Part shown: piece after piece, positions 49,283 through 57,570 of the stretch
Numbering within the stretch: the first letter of the stretch is position 1
Layout: each line of letters begins with the position of its first letter
Assembly: GCF_007829955.1 (NCBI RefSeq)
Contig: NZ_VIWX01000001.1
Coordinates: 1,364,001-1,428,000 of the forward strand
Length of the DNA stretch: 64,000 nt
Direction: 5' to 3'
From: Saccharopolyspora dendranthemae
GTDB taxonomy: Bacteria > Actinomycetota > Actinomycetes > Mycobacteriales > Pseudonocardiaceae
Notes under the pieces: generated by a model
Seen by the model: only the letters and a program-made list of their open reading frames with translations
Databases searched by the model: none
What the model was told of the DNA's origin: nothing
Translations under genes and position numbers: made by a program

Positions 49283-49723
49283 ATGAGCGTGGAACGCGAG
49301 GTCGCGCAGGTGGCTCCTGAGACTTCCGCTCCGAACCAGGTCGAAGTCCGGGTTCCGGCCGAACCCGATCAGCTGTCGGTGATGCGGGCCGTCGTGGGTG
49401 ACCTGGCGATGCGCGCCGATCACGACGTCGACTCGATCGCGGACCTGAGGTTGGCGGTCGACGAGGCGTGCTCGTCGCTGGTCCGGCTGGCCGCACGGGA
49501 CGCTCCCCTGGTCTGCCGGTTCCGGCAAACCGGAGAGCAGTTGTCGATCACAGCAGAAGTACTCAGCAAGAACGATTCTGGGCCCCGCAAGGACACTTTC
49601 AGCTGGCGCGTGCTCAGCGCGCTGGCCGACGTTGTGTCAACCTCGGTCGAGTCGGATCCCACTGCCAACGGAAATCACCTGGTGCGGATCGAGTTGACCA
49701 AGGGACGGACGGCTCAGGTGTGA
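49283..49723 (+). CDS. rsbW: RsbW-like anti-sigma factor (HATPase)
   Basis: A 146-residue GHKL-ATPase-type protein from ATG 49283 with a GAGGTGG site 7 bases upstream. It has the N-box region ADLRLAVDEACSSLVRLA, in which the usual Mg-binding Asn is replaced by Ser. The rest matches RsbW/UsfX proteins that bind and inhibit a SigB/SigF sigma factor. The substitution could lower kinase activity while leaving sigma binding. It overlaps the sigma gene by GTGA, so the two are made in fixed ratio. Confidence 0.9.
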   Translation: MSVEREVAQVAPETSAPNQVEVRVPAEPDQLSVMRAVVGDLAMRADHDVDSIADLRLAVDEACSSLVRLAARDAPLVCRFRQTGEQLSITAEVLSKNDSGPRKDTFSWRVLSALADVVSTSVESDPTANGNHLVRIELTKGRTAQV

Positions 49724-50529
49724 GACGAACGGATTCCACTCATTCGCGCAACGAGCGCTACGACAAGCTGGCGCCGCTCTTCGGTGAGCTCGCGAAGCTC
49801 GACGAGAAGGATCCACGACGCTCCGTTCTCCGCGACGAGCTGGTCACCGAACACCTGCCGGTAGCCGAGCACATCGCCCGCCGCTTCAGCCACCGCGGCG
49901 AGTCCCAGGAAGACCTGGCGCAGGTGGCGGTGCTGGGTCTGATCAACGCGGTCGACCGCTTCGACCCGGACCGCGGGGTCGACTTCCTGTCCTACGCGGT
50001 GCCGACGATCATGGGCGAGGTCCGCAGGCACTTCCGCGACACGGGCTGGGCCGTGCGGATGCCGCGCCGGCTGCAGGAGCTCCACCTGTCGGTCTCGGGT
50101 GCGATCGCCCGGCTCTCGCAGGAGCTGGGCCGTGCGCCCACCCCTTCCGAGCTGGCGAAGCACCTCGGCATCAGCACCGACGACGTCTACCACGGGCTCG
50201 AGGCGGGCAACGCCTACCGCAGCGCGTCGCTGGACGAGTTGCTCACCGACACCGACGAGATCCCGCTCGGTGACGCGATCGGATCCGACGACGCGGAGCT
50301 GGCCGAGGTGGAGAACCGCGAGATGGTCCGGCCGCTGCTGGAGGAGCTGCCCGAGCGGGAGCGCCGCATCCTGGTGATGCGCTTCTTCCGCGGCATGACG
50401 CAGACCCAGATCGCCGACCAGGTCGGCATCTCGCAGATGCACGTCTCGCGGTTGCTGTCGCGGACGCTGGTGTGGTTGCGCCAGCGCATCGACGACGATG
50501 CGCACGCTCCGCAACCGACCGAGCCGTGA
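49720..50529 (+). CDS. sigF: SigB/SigF-family RNA polymerase sigma factor
   Basis: A 269-residue group 3 sigma factor from GTG 49720. It has region 2 (LPVAEHIARRFSHRGESQEDLAQVAVLGLINAVDRFDP), shown here only by its conserved ends RRFSHRG and NAVDRFDP, region 3, and a region 4 helix-turn-helix (MTQTQIADQVGISQMHVSRLL). This family controls stress and stationary-phase genes and recognises GTTT/GGGTA promoters like the one upstream at 49194. The tight overlap with rsbW supports a partner-switching pair; an anti-anti-sigma gene is not nearby. Confidence 0.94.
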   Translation: MRRTDSTHSRNERYDKLAPLFGELAKLDEKDPRRSVLRDELVTEHLPVAEHIARRFSHRGESQEDLAQVAVLGLINAVDRFDPDRGVDFLSYAVPTIMGEVRRHFRDTGWAVRMPRRLQELHLSVSGAIARLSQELGRAPTPSELAKHLGISTDDVYHGLEAGNAYRSASLDELLTDTDEIPLGDAIGSDDAELAEVENREMVRPLLEELPERERRILVMRFFRGMTQTQIADQVGISQMHVSRLLSRTLVWLRQRIDDDAHAPQPTEP

Positions 50530-50614
50530 GGAATGAGTAGAAGAGCGGATTTCCCGCTGCTCCCCGTCGGCTAGCGTTGTTCTTGATCGAAGCAGATCAG
50601 CCGAGGGAGGACAC

Positions 50615-50764
50615 GTGGGTGCGCGCATCGACCTGGCGAAGCTCGCAGGCGACACCGACCACCAGGACCGGCCCGCCGACGAACCGGTGACGGCCCGGCG
50701 ACCGCTCTCCCTGCCGCGCAGGCTGCGCCGCAGACCGGACCCGAGCAGGACCACCGCCCATTGA
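50615..50764 (+). CDS. 49-residue basic peptide, function unknown
   Basis: GTG 50615 has an excellent GGGAGGA site 5-6 bases upstream. The 49 residues begin MGARIDLAKLAGDTDHQDRP and end in an arginine-rich stretch (LPRRLRRRPDPSRTTAH). It follows sigF in the same direction and a terminator-like hairpin lies 34 bases later. No family is recognised. It is below usual length cut-offs, so it may be missing from automated annotations. Confidence 0.5.
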   Translation: MGARIDLAKLAGDTDHQDRPADEPVTARRPLSLPRRLRRRPDPSRTTAH

Positions 50765-50797
50765 GCCTCGGCTCGGCGGCGGGCGCTGGGAGTGGTG

Positions 50798-50839
50798 AAC
50801 CGCCCGGGGTCAGTCGGGGGAGGCGGACCCCGGGCGGTT
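50798..50839. terminator. bidirectional terminator hairpin
   Basis: A 14-bp perfect stem (AACCGCCCGGGGTC at 50798-50811 and complement at 50826-50839) with a 14-base loop. It sits between the 49-aa ORF and the convergent M23 gene. Confidence 0.75.
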
Positions 50840-50857
50840 GTTCCTGGTCGACGTCGC

Positions 50858-51640
50858 TCAGGTGACGTCGATGCCGCGCTCGCGGAGCCACGGCAGCGGG
50901 TTGATCTTGGTCCCGTCCTCGTGGACCTCGAAGTGCAGGTGAGGTCCGGTGGACTGGCCGCGGTTGCCGATGGTGGCGATCTGCTCGCCGGCACCGACCC
51001 GCTGCCCTTCCTCGGCCAGGATCGTGTTGACGTGCCCGTAGACGGTGACCGTCCCGTCGTCGTGCTCCACCCGGACCCACATGCCGAAACCGCTGGCCGG
51101 GCCCGCGTCGATGACCTCGCCGGGCGCGACCGAGTAGATCGGAGTGCCGATGCTGTTGGCGATGTCGATGCCCATGTGGCTGCTGCCCCAGCGCGAGCCG
51201 AACCCGGAGGTGTAGCGACCCTCGGCGGGGACGTGGAAGCCGGCGGCCTTGCGCGCCTTCTCCTCAGCCGCGCGCTTCGCCTCTTCGGCGGCCTCGGCCG
51301 CCTGCCGAGCGGCTTCTTCGCGGACGATGCGCTCGGCCTCGATGGCCTTGGCCTTGGCCAGCTCCTGCGCTTCGGACCGCGCCTCGGCCTGGGCCGGCAA
51401 CTGGGTCTTCAGCAGCCGGACGGCCGCGGGGCTGTTCTGAGTGCCGGTGATTGCGGTGCTCAGGTTCTTGGCGCCTGCCAAGGGCTGAACGTCGCGCTGC
51501 TGACCGGCGCCCGCGTTCGCGGCGAGGGGTTGCCCCACCGCCGCGAACGCGCCGCCGGCCACCACCGCAGCCACAACCTTGTTGCGGAGCGGAAGACCGG
51601 CTGTCGGGGGGAGCCGGTCTTCCTTGCGATGCTTGCCCAT
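50858..51640 (-). CDS. secreted M23 peptidoglycan endopeptidase
   Basis: A 260-residue protein from ATG 51640 with a GGAAGG site. The N-terminus has a basic stretch then a hydrophobic leader (VVAAVVAGGAFAAVGQPLAANA). An Ala/Glu/Arg-rich coiled coil (about 80-130) leads to the LytM/M23 domain with the zinc motifs SSHMGID and HLHFEV. It would cut cross-links in peptidoglycan, for growth or division, or act as a non-catalytic activator. I looked for a c-di-AMP riboswitch in its leader and did not find one. Confidence 0.93.
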   Translation of the reverse strand: MGKHRKEDRLPPTAGLPLRNKVVAAVVAGGAFAAVGQPLAANAGAGQQRDVQPLAGAKNLSTAITGTQNSPAAVRLLKTQLPAQAEARSEAQELAKAKAIEAERIVREEAARQAAEAAEEAKRAAEEKARKAAGFHVPAEGRYTSGFGSRWGSSHMGIDIANSIGTPIYSVAPGEVIDAGPASGFGMWVRVEHDDGTVTVYGHVNTILAEEGQRVGAGEQIATIGNRGQSTGPHLHFEVHEDGTKINPLPWLRERGIDVT

Positions 51641-52192
51641 CACTACCTTCCGTCGGGGGTCGGTCCGGCCACTCCCGCGTTTCGGGGGTGCGGGCAAGAG
51701 CTCCTCAGGGAAAGAGATCTTGTCGTGATCGAACCGTGACGTGCGGATCAGAACGTAGCTGACAGTCACAGGGGGCCGCAACCGATGGGTCACTCAGCAG
51801 ATGGTTCACCCGACTGCGCCATACACATGGTGACTTTTAGTGACGCTCAGAGATCGCTGTTCGATAACGCGGGAGACCCCGCCTTCACGACGCGAGCGCG
51901 CCTTTCCACAACCGGCGGCCGCAGCTCGGGCAACCTTGATTCGAACAATCCACGCAGGTCACGAAGACGGCAGCCGCTAGATCGTCAAGGCGCGCAACAG
52001 CTACCGGAACCACTACCCGCAGGTAGGTTGTCCACAGTGGACATTCCTCGCCGAGAAGCCCTCCGGACGAGCGCAAGATCGAAACGGGTGAATGGTGGCT
52101 TTCAACACAACGCAGCCTCGACGGCCCTGGTGAGGCTTCCCGCATCCTGGGAGACGCTGCCACTCGAACGCGCGATCTGTTTGACTGTCCCC
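51641..52192. other. ~550-base intergenic region, no credible gene
   Basis: It contains the M23 promoter on the minus strand and the promoter for the sulfur leader on the plus strand. A long open frame at 51785-52285 has no ribosome site and ordinary composition; only its last 30 codons form the leader peptide. No RNA gene or riboswitch was recognised. Confidence 0.4.
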
Positions 52193-52285
52193 ATGACGCC
52201 CGGTGATCAGTGGCGGCTGCTCGCGCAGCGCCTCCACGTAGACCTGCGCCGCGTCACCTCCGCACGGTGTCGGCGCTCGCGCTAG
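52193..52285 (+). CDS. 30-residue leader peptide of the actinobacterial sulfur-gene type
   Basis: ATG 52193 to TAG 52285 encodes MTPGDQWRLLAQRLHVDLRR followed by VTSARCRRSR. The segment LHVDLRRVTSARCR matches, as I recall, a family of short leader peptides (RRHVDL..VSSAxCR) found before sulfur and cysteine genes in actinomycetes. One Cys codon lies near the stop. The next gene is a TauE/SafE exporter. A hairpin begins inside the stop codon region. A cysteine-responsive attenuator is therefore likely, but the start codon and mechanism are unproven. Confidence 0.65.
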   Translation: MTPGDQWRLLAQRLHVDLRRVTSARCRRSR

Positions 52286-52297
52286 TCCCTAGTCGCG
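52278..52297 (+). promoter_or_regulatory. hairpin overlapping the leader-peptide stop codon
   Basis: CGCGCTAG (52278-52285) pairs with CTAG and CGCG (52289-52297, with one bulged T) across a TCC loop. A ribosome at the stop codon would cover the left arm, so leader translation could control whether the hairpin forms. This is a structural observation. Confidence 0.4.
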
Positions 52298-52382
52298 CCC
52301 ACCTGTCCGCGCATCCTCACCAACCCGCCACGAGACCTCGCGCCGCGAGCTCGTCGCGTCCCGGATCCCGTACGGAGACATC

Positions 52383-53288
52383 GTGCAAGCATTCCTGATC
52401 TTCGCGATCGGCGGTTTCGTCGCGCAGCTGGTCGACGGCTCGCTCGGCATGGCATACGGCGTCACCTCGACGACCATCCTGCTGACCGCCGGCCTCACCC
52501 CGGCGCTGGCCTCGGCATCGGTGCACCTGGCAGAGATCGGCACCTCGGTCGCCTCCGGCATCTCGCACTGGAAGTTCGGCAACGTCGACTGGAAGATCGT
52601 GCTCACCCTCGGCGTGCCCGGCGCGGTCGGCGCGTTCCTCGGTGCGACCGCGCTGAGCAACGTCTCCACCGAGGCCGCGGAACCGTGGATGTCGGCCATC
52701 CTGCTCGCGCTGGGCCTCTACGTGCTGCTGCGGTTCGCGATCCGGCCGCTGCGCCGCCGCCAGCTCACCGGCGTCAGCTCCAAGCTGCTGGCCCCGCTCG
52801 GCCTGGTCGCCGGGTTCGTGGACGCCACCGGTGGCGGCGGCTGGGGCCCCGTCGCGACGCCGACCCTGCTGAGCACCGGCAAGGTCGAGCCCCGCAAGGT
52901 CGTCGGCTCGGTCGACACCAGCGAATTCCTGATCGCGATCGCGGCGAGCCTGGGCTTCCTGTTCTCGCTGGCCGACCAGAAGCTGTCCTGGACGACCGTG
53001 GGCGCGTTGCTGCTAGGCGGCGTGCTGGCGGCTCCGCTGGCCGCCTACCTGGTGCGGATCGTGCCGATGCGGCTGATCGGCGTCGGCGCCGGCGGTCTGA
53101 TCGTGCTGACCAACGCGCGGACGCTGATCAAGGCGTTCGACTTCCCGGCACCCGCGCCCACGGTGATCTACGGAGCGATCGTGGTGGCCTGGATCGCGGC
53201 ATTGGCCTACACCATTCGCGTGATCATCAGCGAGCGCCGCGAGATCGAGGGCCTCGAAGAGGACGCTCCGGCGACCGCGCAGAGCTGA
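52383..53288 (+). CDS. TauE/SafE-family sulfite/organosulfonate exporter
   Basis: A 301-residue protein with about eight membrane segments from GTG 52383 (GGAG site at 52374). It starts AFLIFAIGGFVAQLVDGSLGMAYGV and repeats the fold later with LGLVAGFVDATGGGGWGP. TauE/SafE proteins carry sulfite, sulfoacetate or related anions. It follows a probable sulfur-responsive leader peptide by about 100 bases, which supports a sulfur substrate. The convergent neighbour is a UDP-sulfoquinovose synthase gene, whose reaction uses sulfite. Confidence 0.92.
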   Translation: MQAFLIFAIGGFVAQLVDGSLGMAYGVTSTTILLTAGLTPALASASVHLAEIGTSVASGISHWKFGNVDWKIVLTLGVPGAVGAFLGATALSNVSTEAAEPWMSAILLALGLYVLLRFAIRPLRRRQLTGVSSKLLAPLGLVAGFVDATGGGGWGPVATPTLLSTGKVEPRKVVGSVDTSEFLIAIAASLGFLFSLADQKLSWTTVGALLLGGVLAAPLAAYLVRIVPMRLIGVGAGGLIVLTNARTLIKAFDFPAPAPTVIYGAIVVAWIAALAYTIRVIISERREIEGLEEDAPATAQS

Positions 53289-53509
53289 GCAGGCACGGGA
53301 CGGTTCCGCCCAGGGCCGACCGGACGTGAGCGCCGGTGCGCTTTGTGGCGGAATCGCCCTGTTTGACCGAGTCGGCAGAGGTGCGACGGCTGTTAACCGG
53401 CGTTCACAACGGGGTCCCAGATGTACCCGCGTGCCGTATCGCCGAGATCAACGGTGAAGAGCTAATGTTCGAACCTGCCGCGTGGAAGCCCCCCGACACG
53501 CGGTAAGGC

Positions 53510-53536
53510 GCCCCGGGCGGAAACACAGCCCGGGGC
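53510..53536 (-). terminator. terminator hairpin after the sulfoquinovose synthase gene
   Basis: GCCCCGGGC (53510-53518) and GCCCGGGGC (53528-53536) form a perfect 9-bp stem with a 9-base loop, 16 bases after the stop codon on the minus strand. No U tract follows, as is common in high-GC actinobacteria. Confidence 0.6.
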
Positions 53537-53551
53537 ACTCTTCTGACTCCG

Positions 53552-54721
53552 CTACTTCTCGTCCCGCATCGGGTTGCTGGCCTTGCGCCAGTTCACCGTC
53601 GGCCGCATCGCGGCCAGGTCGACCCGGTGCTTGTGCTTGTCGGCCACCGCGAACAGCGACTCGATGAGCGTGTTCGACAGCAGGTGCGGATCCAGGCCCA
53701 GCTCCACCAGACCGGTGTGCTTGACGTTGTAGTAGTGCTCGCCCTGCTCGACGCGCGGGTTCTCGACGTGCTCGACCTCGACCTGACCGTCGAAGTTGTT
53801 CGCGATCGTCTTCGCGATCTCACCGACCGAGTAGCTCTCGGTGATCTGGTTGAACACCCGGAACTCGCCGCGGTCGGCCGGGTTCTCAGCCGCCAGCCGG
53901 ATGCACTCCACGGTGTCCCGGACGTCGATCATGCCGCGGGTCTGACCGCCCGGCGAGTACACCGTCAGCGGGTGGCCCAGCACCGCCTGGATGACGAACC
54001 GGTTGAGCACGGTGCCGAAGATCGCGTCGTAGTCGAACCGGGTCGCCAGCCGCGGGTCCCGCGCGGTCTGCGGGGTCTCCTGCCCGTAGACCACGCCCTG
54101 GTTGAGGTCGGTGGCCCGCAAACCCCAGATGCGGCAGGCGAACTCGATGTTGTGGCTGTCGTGCACCTTGCTCAGGTGGTAGAAGGAGCCCGGCTTCTTC
54201 GGGTAGAGCATCCGGTCGGTCCGCCCGTTGTGGGTGACCTCCAGCCAGCCTTCCTCGATGTCGATGTTCGGCGTTCCGTACTCGCCCATCGTGCCCAGCT
54301 TGACCAGGTGGATCTCGGGATCGACCTCCTGGATCGCGAACAGCACGTTGAGGTTGCCGACCACGTTGTTCTGCTGGGTGTAGACGGCGTGCTTGCGATC
54401 GATCATCGAGTACGGCGCCGCACGCTGCTCGGCGAAGTGCACGATGGTGTCCGGCCGGAAGTCGGCGATCATCTCGGTGGTGAAGTCGCCGTCGACGAGG
54501 TCACCGTAGTAGTGCTTGATGGTCTTGCCCGAAACCTCGTGCCACGCGTTCAGGCGGACCTGCATCGACTCGATCGGCACGAGGCTCTCGACGCCCATTT
54601 CGTGGTCGTAGCCCCGACGGGCGTAGTTGTCCGCTACGGCAACATCGTGCCCGCAGTCGGACAGGTGAAGAGCGGTCGGCCAACCGAGGTAGCCGTCGCC
54701 TCCGAGGACGAGGATTCGCAC
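53552..54721 (-). CDS. sqdB: UDP-sulfoquinovose synthase (SQD1/SqdB-type)
   Basis: A 389-residue short-chain dehydrogenase-like protein from GTG 54721 with a GGGAG site. The sequence closely follows plant SQD1: LGGDGYLGWPTALHLS, VHFAEQRAAPYSMIDRKHAV, KLGTMGEYGTPNIDIEEG, SFYHLSKVHDSHNI, QTRGMIDVRDTVECI. Catalytic Thr144, Tyr181 and Lys185 fall one residue from SQD1's T145/Y182/K186. SQD1 makes UDP-sulfoquinovose from UDP-glucose and sulfite for sulfolipid or sulfoglycans. No SqdX-type glycosyltransferase is visible, but GtrA and glycosyltransferase genes follow. Confidence 0.92.
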   Translation of the reverse strand: MRILVLGGDGYLGWPTALHLSDCGHDVAVADNYARRGYDHEMGVESLVPIESMQVRLNAWHEVSGKTIKHYYGDLVDGDFTTEMIADFRPDTIVHFAEQRAAPYSMIDRKHAVYTQQNNVVGNLNVLFAIQEVDPEIHLVKLGTMGEYGTPNIDIEEGWLEVTHNGRTDRMLYPKKPGSFYHLSKVHDSHNIEFACRIWGLRATDLNQGVVYGQETPQTARDPRLATRFDYDAIFGTVLNRFVIQAVLGHPLTVYSPGGQTRGMIDVRDTVECIRLAAENPADRGEFRVFNQITESYSVGEIAKTIANNFDGQVEVEHVENPRVEQGEHYYNVKHTGLVELGLDPHLLSNTLIESLFAVADKHKHRVDLAAMRPTVNWRKASNPMRDEK

Positions 54722-54863
54722 GCCTGTCTCCCTCTTTCCCGCCAGTAGTGCAGCATGAACATCACGCATGCTCTCATCTCTTGAGCACTCCAAGAAGACC
54801 ACGCACAGCGATCGGTATCGTGTGCGTCCATCACACGGGCGCATGAATTTTTCAGGAGGACTC

Positions 54864-55322
54864 GTGGCGCAGCAGTCGGTCACCGGCCGTGCTCGCTACT
54901 GGCGGTTGATCAGCAGGTTCGCAGCGGCCTCGGTGGTCGCGACCGGCATCAGCCAGGTCGTGTTCCTGCTGAGCTACTCGCTCGGAGCGACGCCGGTGGT
55001 CTCGACCGTGCTGGCGTGGCTGGCCGGGGCGATCCCGAACTTCACGCTCAACCGGCGCACCTGGGGCGGTGGCGGGCGCGAGGCGCTGCGCGGCGAACTC
55101 CTGCGCTACGGCGTCATCTCGGTCGGCACCGCGTTGCTGGCCGCGGGCGCCACGCATCTCGCCGAGATCGCGGCGACCTCGGCGTTCCCGCACACCCGGC
55201 CGGCGCAGGTGGCCGTGGTGTGGGGCGCCTTCATCGGGACCTACGTGGTGATGTTCGTGATCAAGTTCGTGCTGATCGACCGGCTCGTCTTCAGTCGGCC
55301 ACAGCAGCGGGCCGCTCGCTGA
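54864..55322 (+). CDS. GtrA-like membrane protein
   Basis: A 152-residue protein with four membrane segments (RFAAASVVATGISQVVFLLSY, then LAWLAGAIPNFTLNRRTWGG, and two more). GTG 54864 follows AGGAGGA directly and is preferred to ATG 54843. GtrA-like proteins flip or help present lipid-linked sugars. It is divergent from the sulfoquinovose synthase and its 3' end overlaps the convergent glycosyltransferase by 32 bases. A role in moving the glycolipid made by the neighbours is an inference. Confidence 0.86.
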   Translation: MAQQSVTGRARYWRLISRFAAASVVATGISQVVFLLSYSLGATPVVSTVLAWLAGAIPNFTLNRRTWGGGGREALRGELLRYGVISVGTALLAAGATHLAEIAATSAFPHTRPAQVAVVWGAFIGTYVVMFVIKFVLIDRLVFSRPQQRAAR

Positions 55323-57570
55323 TCGTCTCCGCAGCCGGAACGGGGCCGGTGCTGCGGCGCTCCCGCCACCAGGTGCCGAGCACGACCTTGGCGTAGCGGT
55401 AGCCGTAGCTCAGGCTGGAGCCCTTCTTGCTCTCGCCGGCGGTGCGCTGCAGCATCCGCATCGGCTGCTCCAGCACCCGGTAGCCATGGCTGAGCAGTCC
55501 CACCAGCAGCTCGGAGGACTGGTACTGCGGCTGCTGCAGGGTCACCGAGTTCGGCACCTCCACCCGCATGCCGCGGAACCCGAACGAGGTGTCGGTGATC
55601 TTCTGCCTGGTCAAGCCGGTGACGACCCACGCGAAGACGTGGGTTCCGATGCGGCGGACCAGCGCCGGGCGCTCGTTGCTGCCCAGCCGCCGCGAGCCGC
55701 TGACGAAGTCGGCGCGGTCGTCGATCAGCGGCTGCAGCAGCTTCGGCAGCTCGGCGATGTCGTACTGGCCATCGGCGTCGGTGGTGATCACGTAGCGCGC
55801 GCCGCGCTGCGCGGCCAGCCGGTATCCCAGCCGCAGCGCCGCGCCCTGGCCCCGGTTGGTGGGTGCCACGCAGGTGCGGGCGCCGTGGTCCAGGGAGACC
55901 TCGGCGGTGCGGTCCTTGGCGCCGTCGACCACCACGAGGGTGTCGATGTCGAGGTCGCAGCTGCGGCCCGGGATGGCGTCGAGCACCTCGCCGATCGACT
56001 CCTCCTCGTTGTAGGCGGCGATCAGCACGACCACCGGCGCGAACCGGTGTTCGCCGTAGCGGGACGCGTACTCGTCGAGCGCGTCCCGGTCCACCTCGTC
56101 GGGGAAGGTCGTCAGCATCTGGCTCTCCTCGGAGGGCGTCGTTCGGGGTTGTCTGCGGGTGGCCTCGGGACGGCCGAAGATCGCGGTGGCGCCGAGCGCG
56201 CCGGCGAGCGGGATGAGCACCAGCCCGGGCAGCTGGTAGCGCCAGGAGAATTCCATGACCGACGCGGTCAGCAGCGAGGTGGTCACCATCCCCGCGGGCA
56301 GCAGGGTCACCGCGCGCAGTCCGCTGCGCCGCGCGCGGCCCGCGCCGAGCACGGCCGCGCCCGCCAGCAGCAGCGCACCGCCGAGCAGCAGACCGGGCGT
56401 GTAGCCGCCGCCGAGCTGGTAGCCGCGCAGGAAGGAGGCGAGGTCGCGATCGGCGTGCAGGCCGCCGCCGTCGTAGAGCTCGGCCCACTCGTGGACGTAC
56501 CAGTCGGGCGCGAACATCGGGTAGTCGAGCTGGAACTGCCAGCGGTCCAGCGGCACGTCGCCGACCGCTTGGGTCCGGGTGGGCGCGAAGCCCTTGAAGA
56601 AGTCGCGGGCGACGCCGCCAGCGATGTCCAGCGGCTGGTTGAGCACGACCTTCCGGGCGAGCGAGCGCTGCGCGGCGGCGACATCGGTGCCCTCAGGCAG
56701 CAGGCTTTCGACGTTGGCGGTGACGTCCCACAGGTGCAGGTAGAAGTCGATGCCGAGTTGCTCGCGGACCTCGTGCGGCTCGTCGGGGCACAGCAGCTGC
56801 TCTTCGCGGGTCAGGTCCAGCTCGTCGCACTGGGCCACGACCGCCGCGCGCCCGAAGAGCACTCCCCCGCCGCCGGAACCGCCGACGCCGAACTTGCCCG
56901 CGACGACCGCGCCGTAGAGGGCGTAGACGAGCACGGCCGCGCCGAACCCGGCGACCAGGGCCCCGGTGGCGATCAGCCGCGGCCGCCAGCCCCCGCGCGG
57001 TCGCAGCCCGGTGGCCAGCAGCACGAACAGGGCTGCGGGCAGCACCAGCGTCAGGCCCACCGAGCGCACCATCACCGACAGCGCGAGCACGCCACCGGCC
57101 AGGGCGGCGACCTTCGGCGTCGGCGGGCCCCACCAGCACAGCAGGTACACGGCGATCAGCAGCAGCACCTGGAACAGCAGGTCGGACATGATCAGCTGCT
57201 CGATCTGCAGCTGGTAAGCGTCCAGGAGCACCGGCGCGGCGGCCAGCGCGGCCAGCCACTCGCGGACGCCGAAGCGGCGCAGCAGCACGTACACGCCGAC
57301 GCCGATGCCGATGCCCAGCAGGTGCTGCACGACGGCGACGCCGGTGAGTCCGCCGATGCCCAGCAGCGGCCACAGGAACCACTCGTAGCCGACGGGGTTG
57401 ATGCCGCCCGGGTGGAACACCCCGACGTCGTCGAGGTACCGGAACGAGTCGATGTAGAGCAGCGCCGGCCGGTAGGCGAGCTGCGTGACGATCCGCAGCG
57501 CGAGTCCGGCCAGCACCAGCAGCGCCAGCAGCCAGTGCCGGCGCAGCGCGCGCGTGAGCGCGGCCGTCAC
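55291..57570 (-). CDS. fused membrane glycosyltransferase and GT2 domain protein
   Basis: A 759-residue protein from GTG 57570. Residues about 10-480 form a polytopic membrane part with about 10 helices and a large outer loop, like PMT/ArnT-type (GT-C) glycosyltransferases. Residues about 500-759 are a GT2 dolichyl-phosphate-mannose-synthase-like domain (VVVLIAAYNEEESIGEVLDA, VVDGAKDRTAE, ITTDADGQYD). There is no stop between them, so I annotate one fusion; an internal start at the MLTTFPDEVDRD methionine could also make a free GT2. GTG 57570 overlaps the epimerase stop by 4 bases. Confidence 0.75.
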   Translation of the reverse strand: MTAALTRALRRHWLLALLVLAGLALRIVTQLAYRPALLYIDSFRYLDDVGVFHPGGINPVGYEWFLWPLLGIGGLTGVAVVQHLLGIGIGVGVYVLLRRFGVREWLAALAAAPVLLDAYQLQIEQLIMSDLLFQVLLLIAVYLLCWWGPPTPKVAALAGGVLALSVMVRSVGLTLVLPAALFVLLATGLRPRGGWRPRLIATGALVAGFGAAVLVYALYGAVVAGKFGVGGSGGGGVLFGRAAVVAQCDELDLTREEQLLCPDEPHEVREQLGIDFYLHLWDVTANVESLLPEGTDVAAAQRSLARKVVLNQPLDIAGGVARDFFKGFAPTRTQAVGDVPLDRWQFQLDYPMFAPDWYVHEWAELYDGGGLHADRDLASFLRGYQLGGGYTPGLLLGGALLLAGAAVLGAGRARRSGLRAVTLLPAGMVTTSLLTASVMEFSWRYQLPGLVLIPLAGALGATAIFGRPEATRRQPRTTPSEESQMLTTFPDEVDRDALDEYASRYGEHRFAPVVVLIAAYNEEESIGEVLDAIPGRSCDLDIDTLVVVDGAKDRTAEVSLDHGARTCVAPTNRGQGAALRLGYRLAAQRGARYVITTDADGQYDIAELPKLLQPLIDDRADFVSGSRRLGSNERPALVRRIGTHVFAWVVTGLTRQKITDTSFGFRGMRVEVPNSVTLQQPQYQSSELLVGLLSHGYRVLEQPMRMLQRTAGESKKGSSLSYGYRYAKVVLGTWWRERRSTGPVPAAETISERPAAVAD

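Noticed and set aside
51641..51780. A possible c-di-AMP (ydaO-type) riboswitch in the M23 peptidase leader
   Set aside because: I looked for the family's conserved core elements in the expected order and did not find them.
51785..52285. A 166-residue open frame on the plus strand
   Set aside because: It has no ribosome site and no recognisable domain. Only the last 30 codons, starting at ATG 52193, have a meaningful motif, and I annotate these as a leader peptide.
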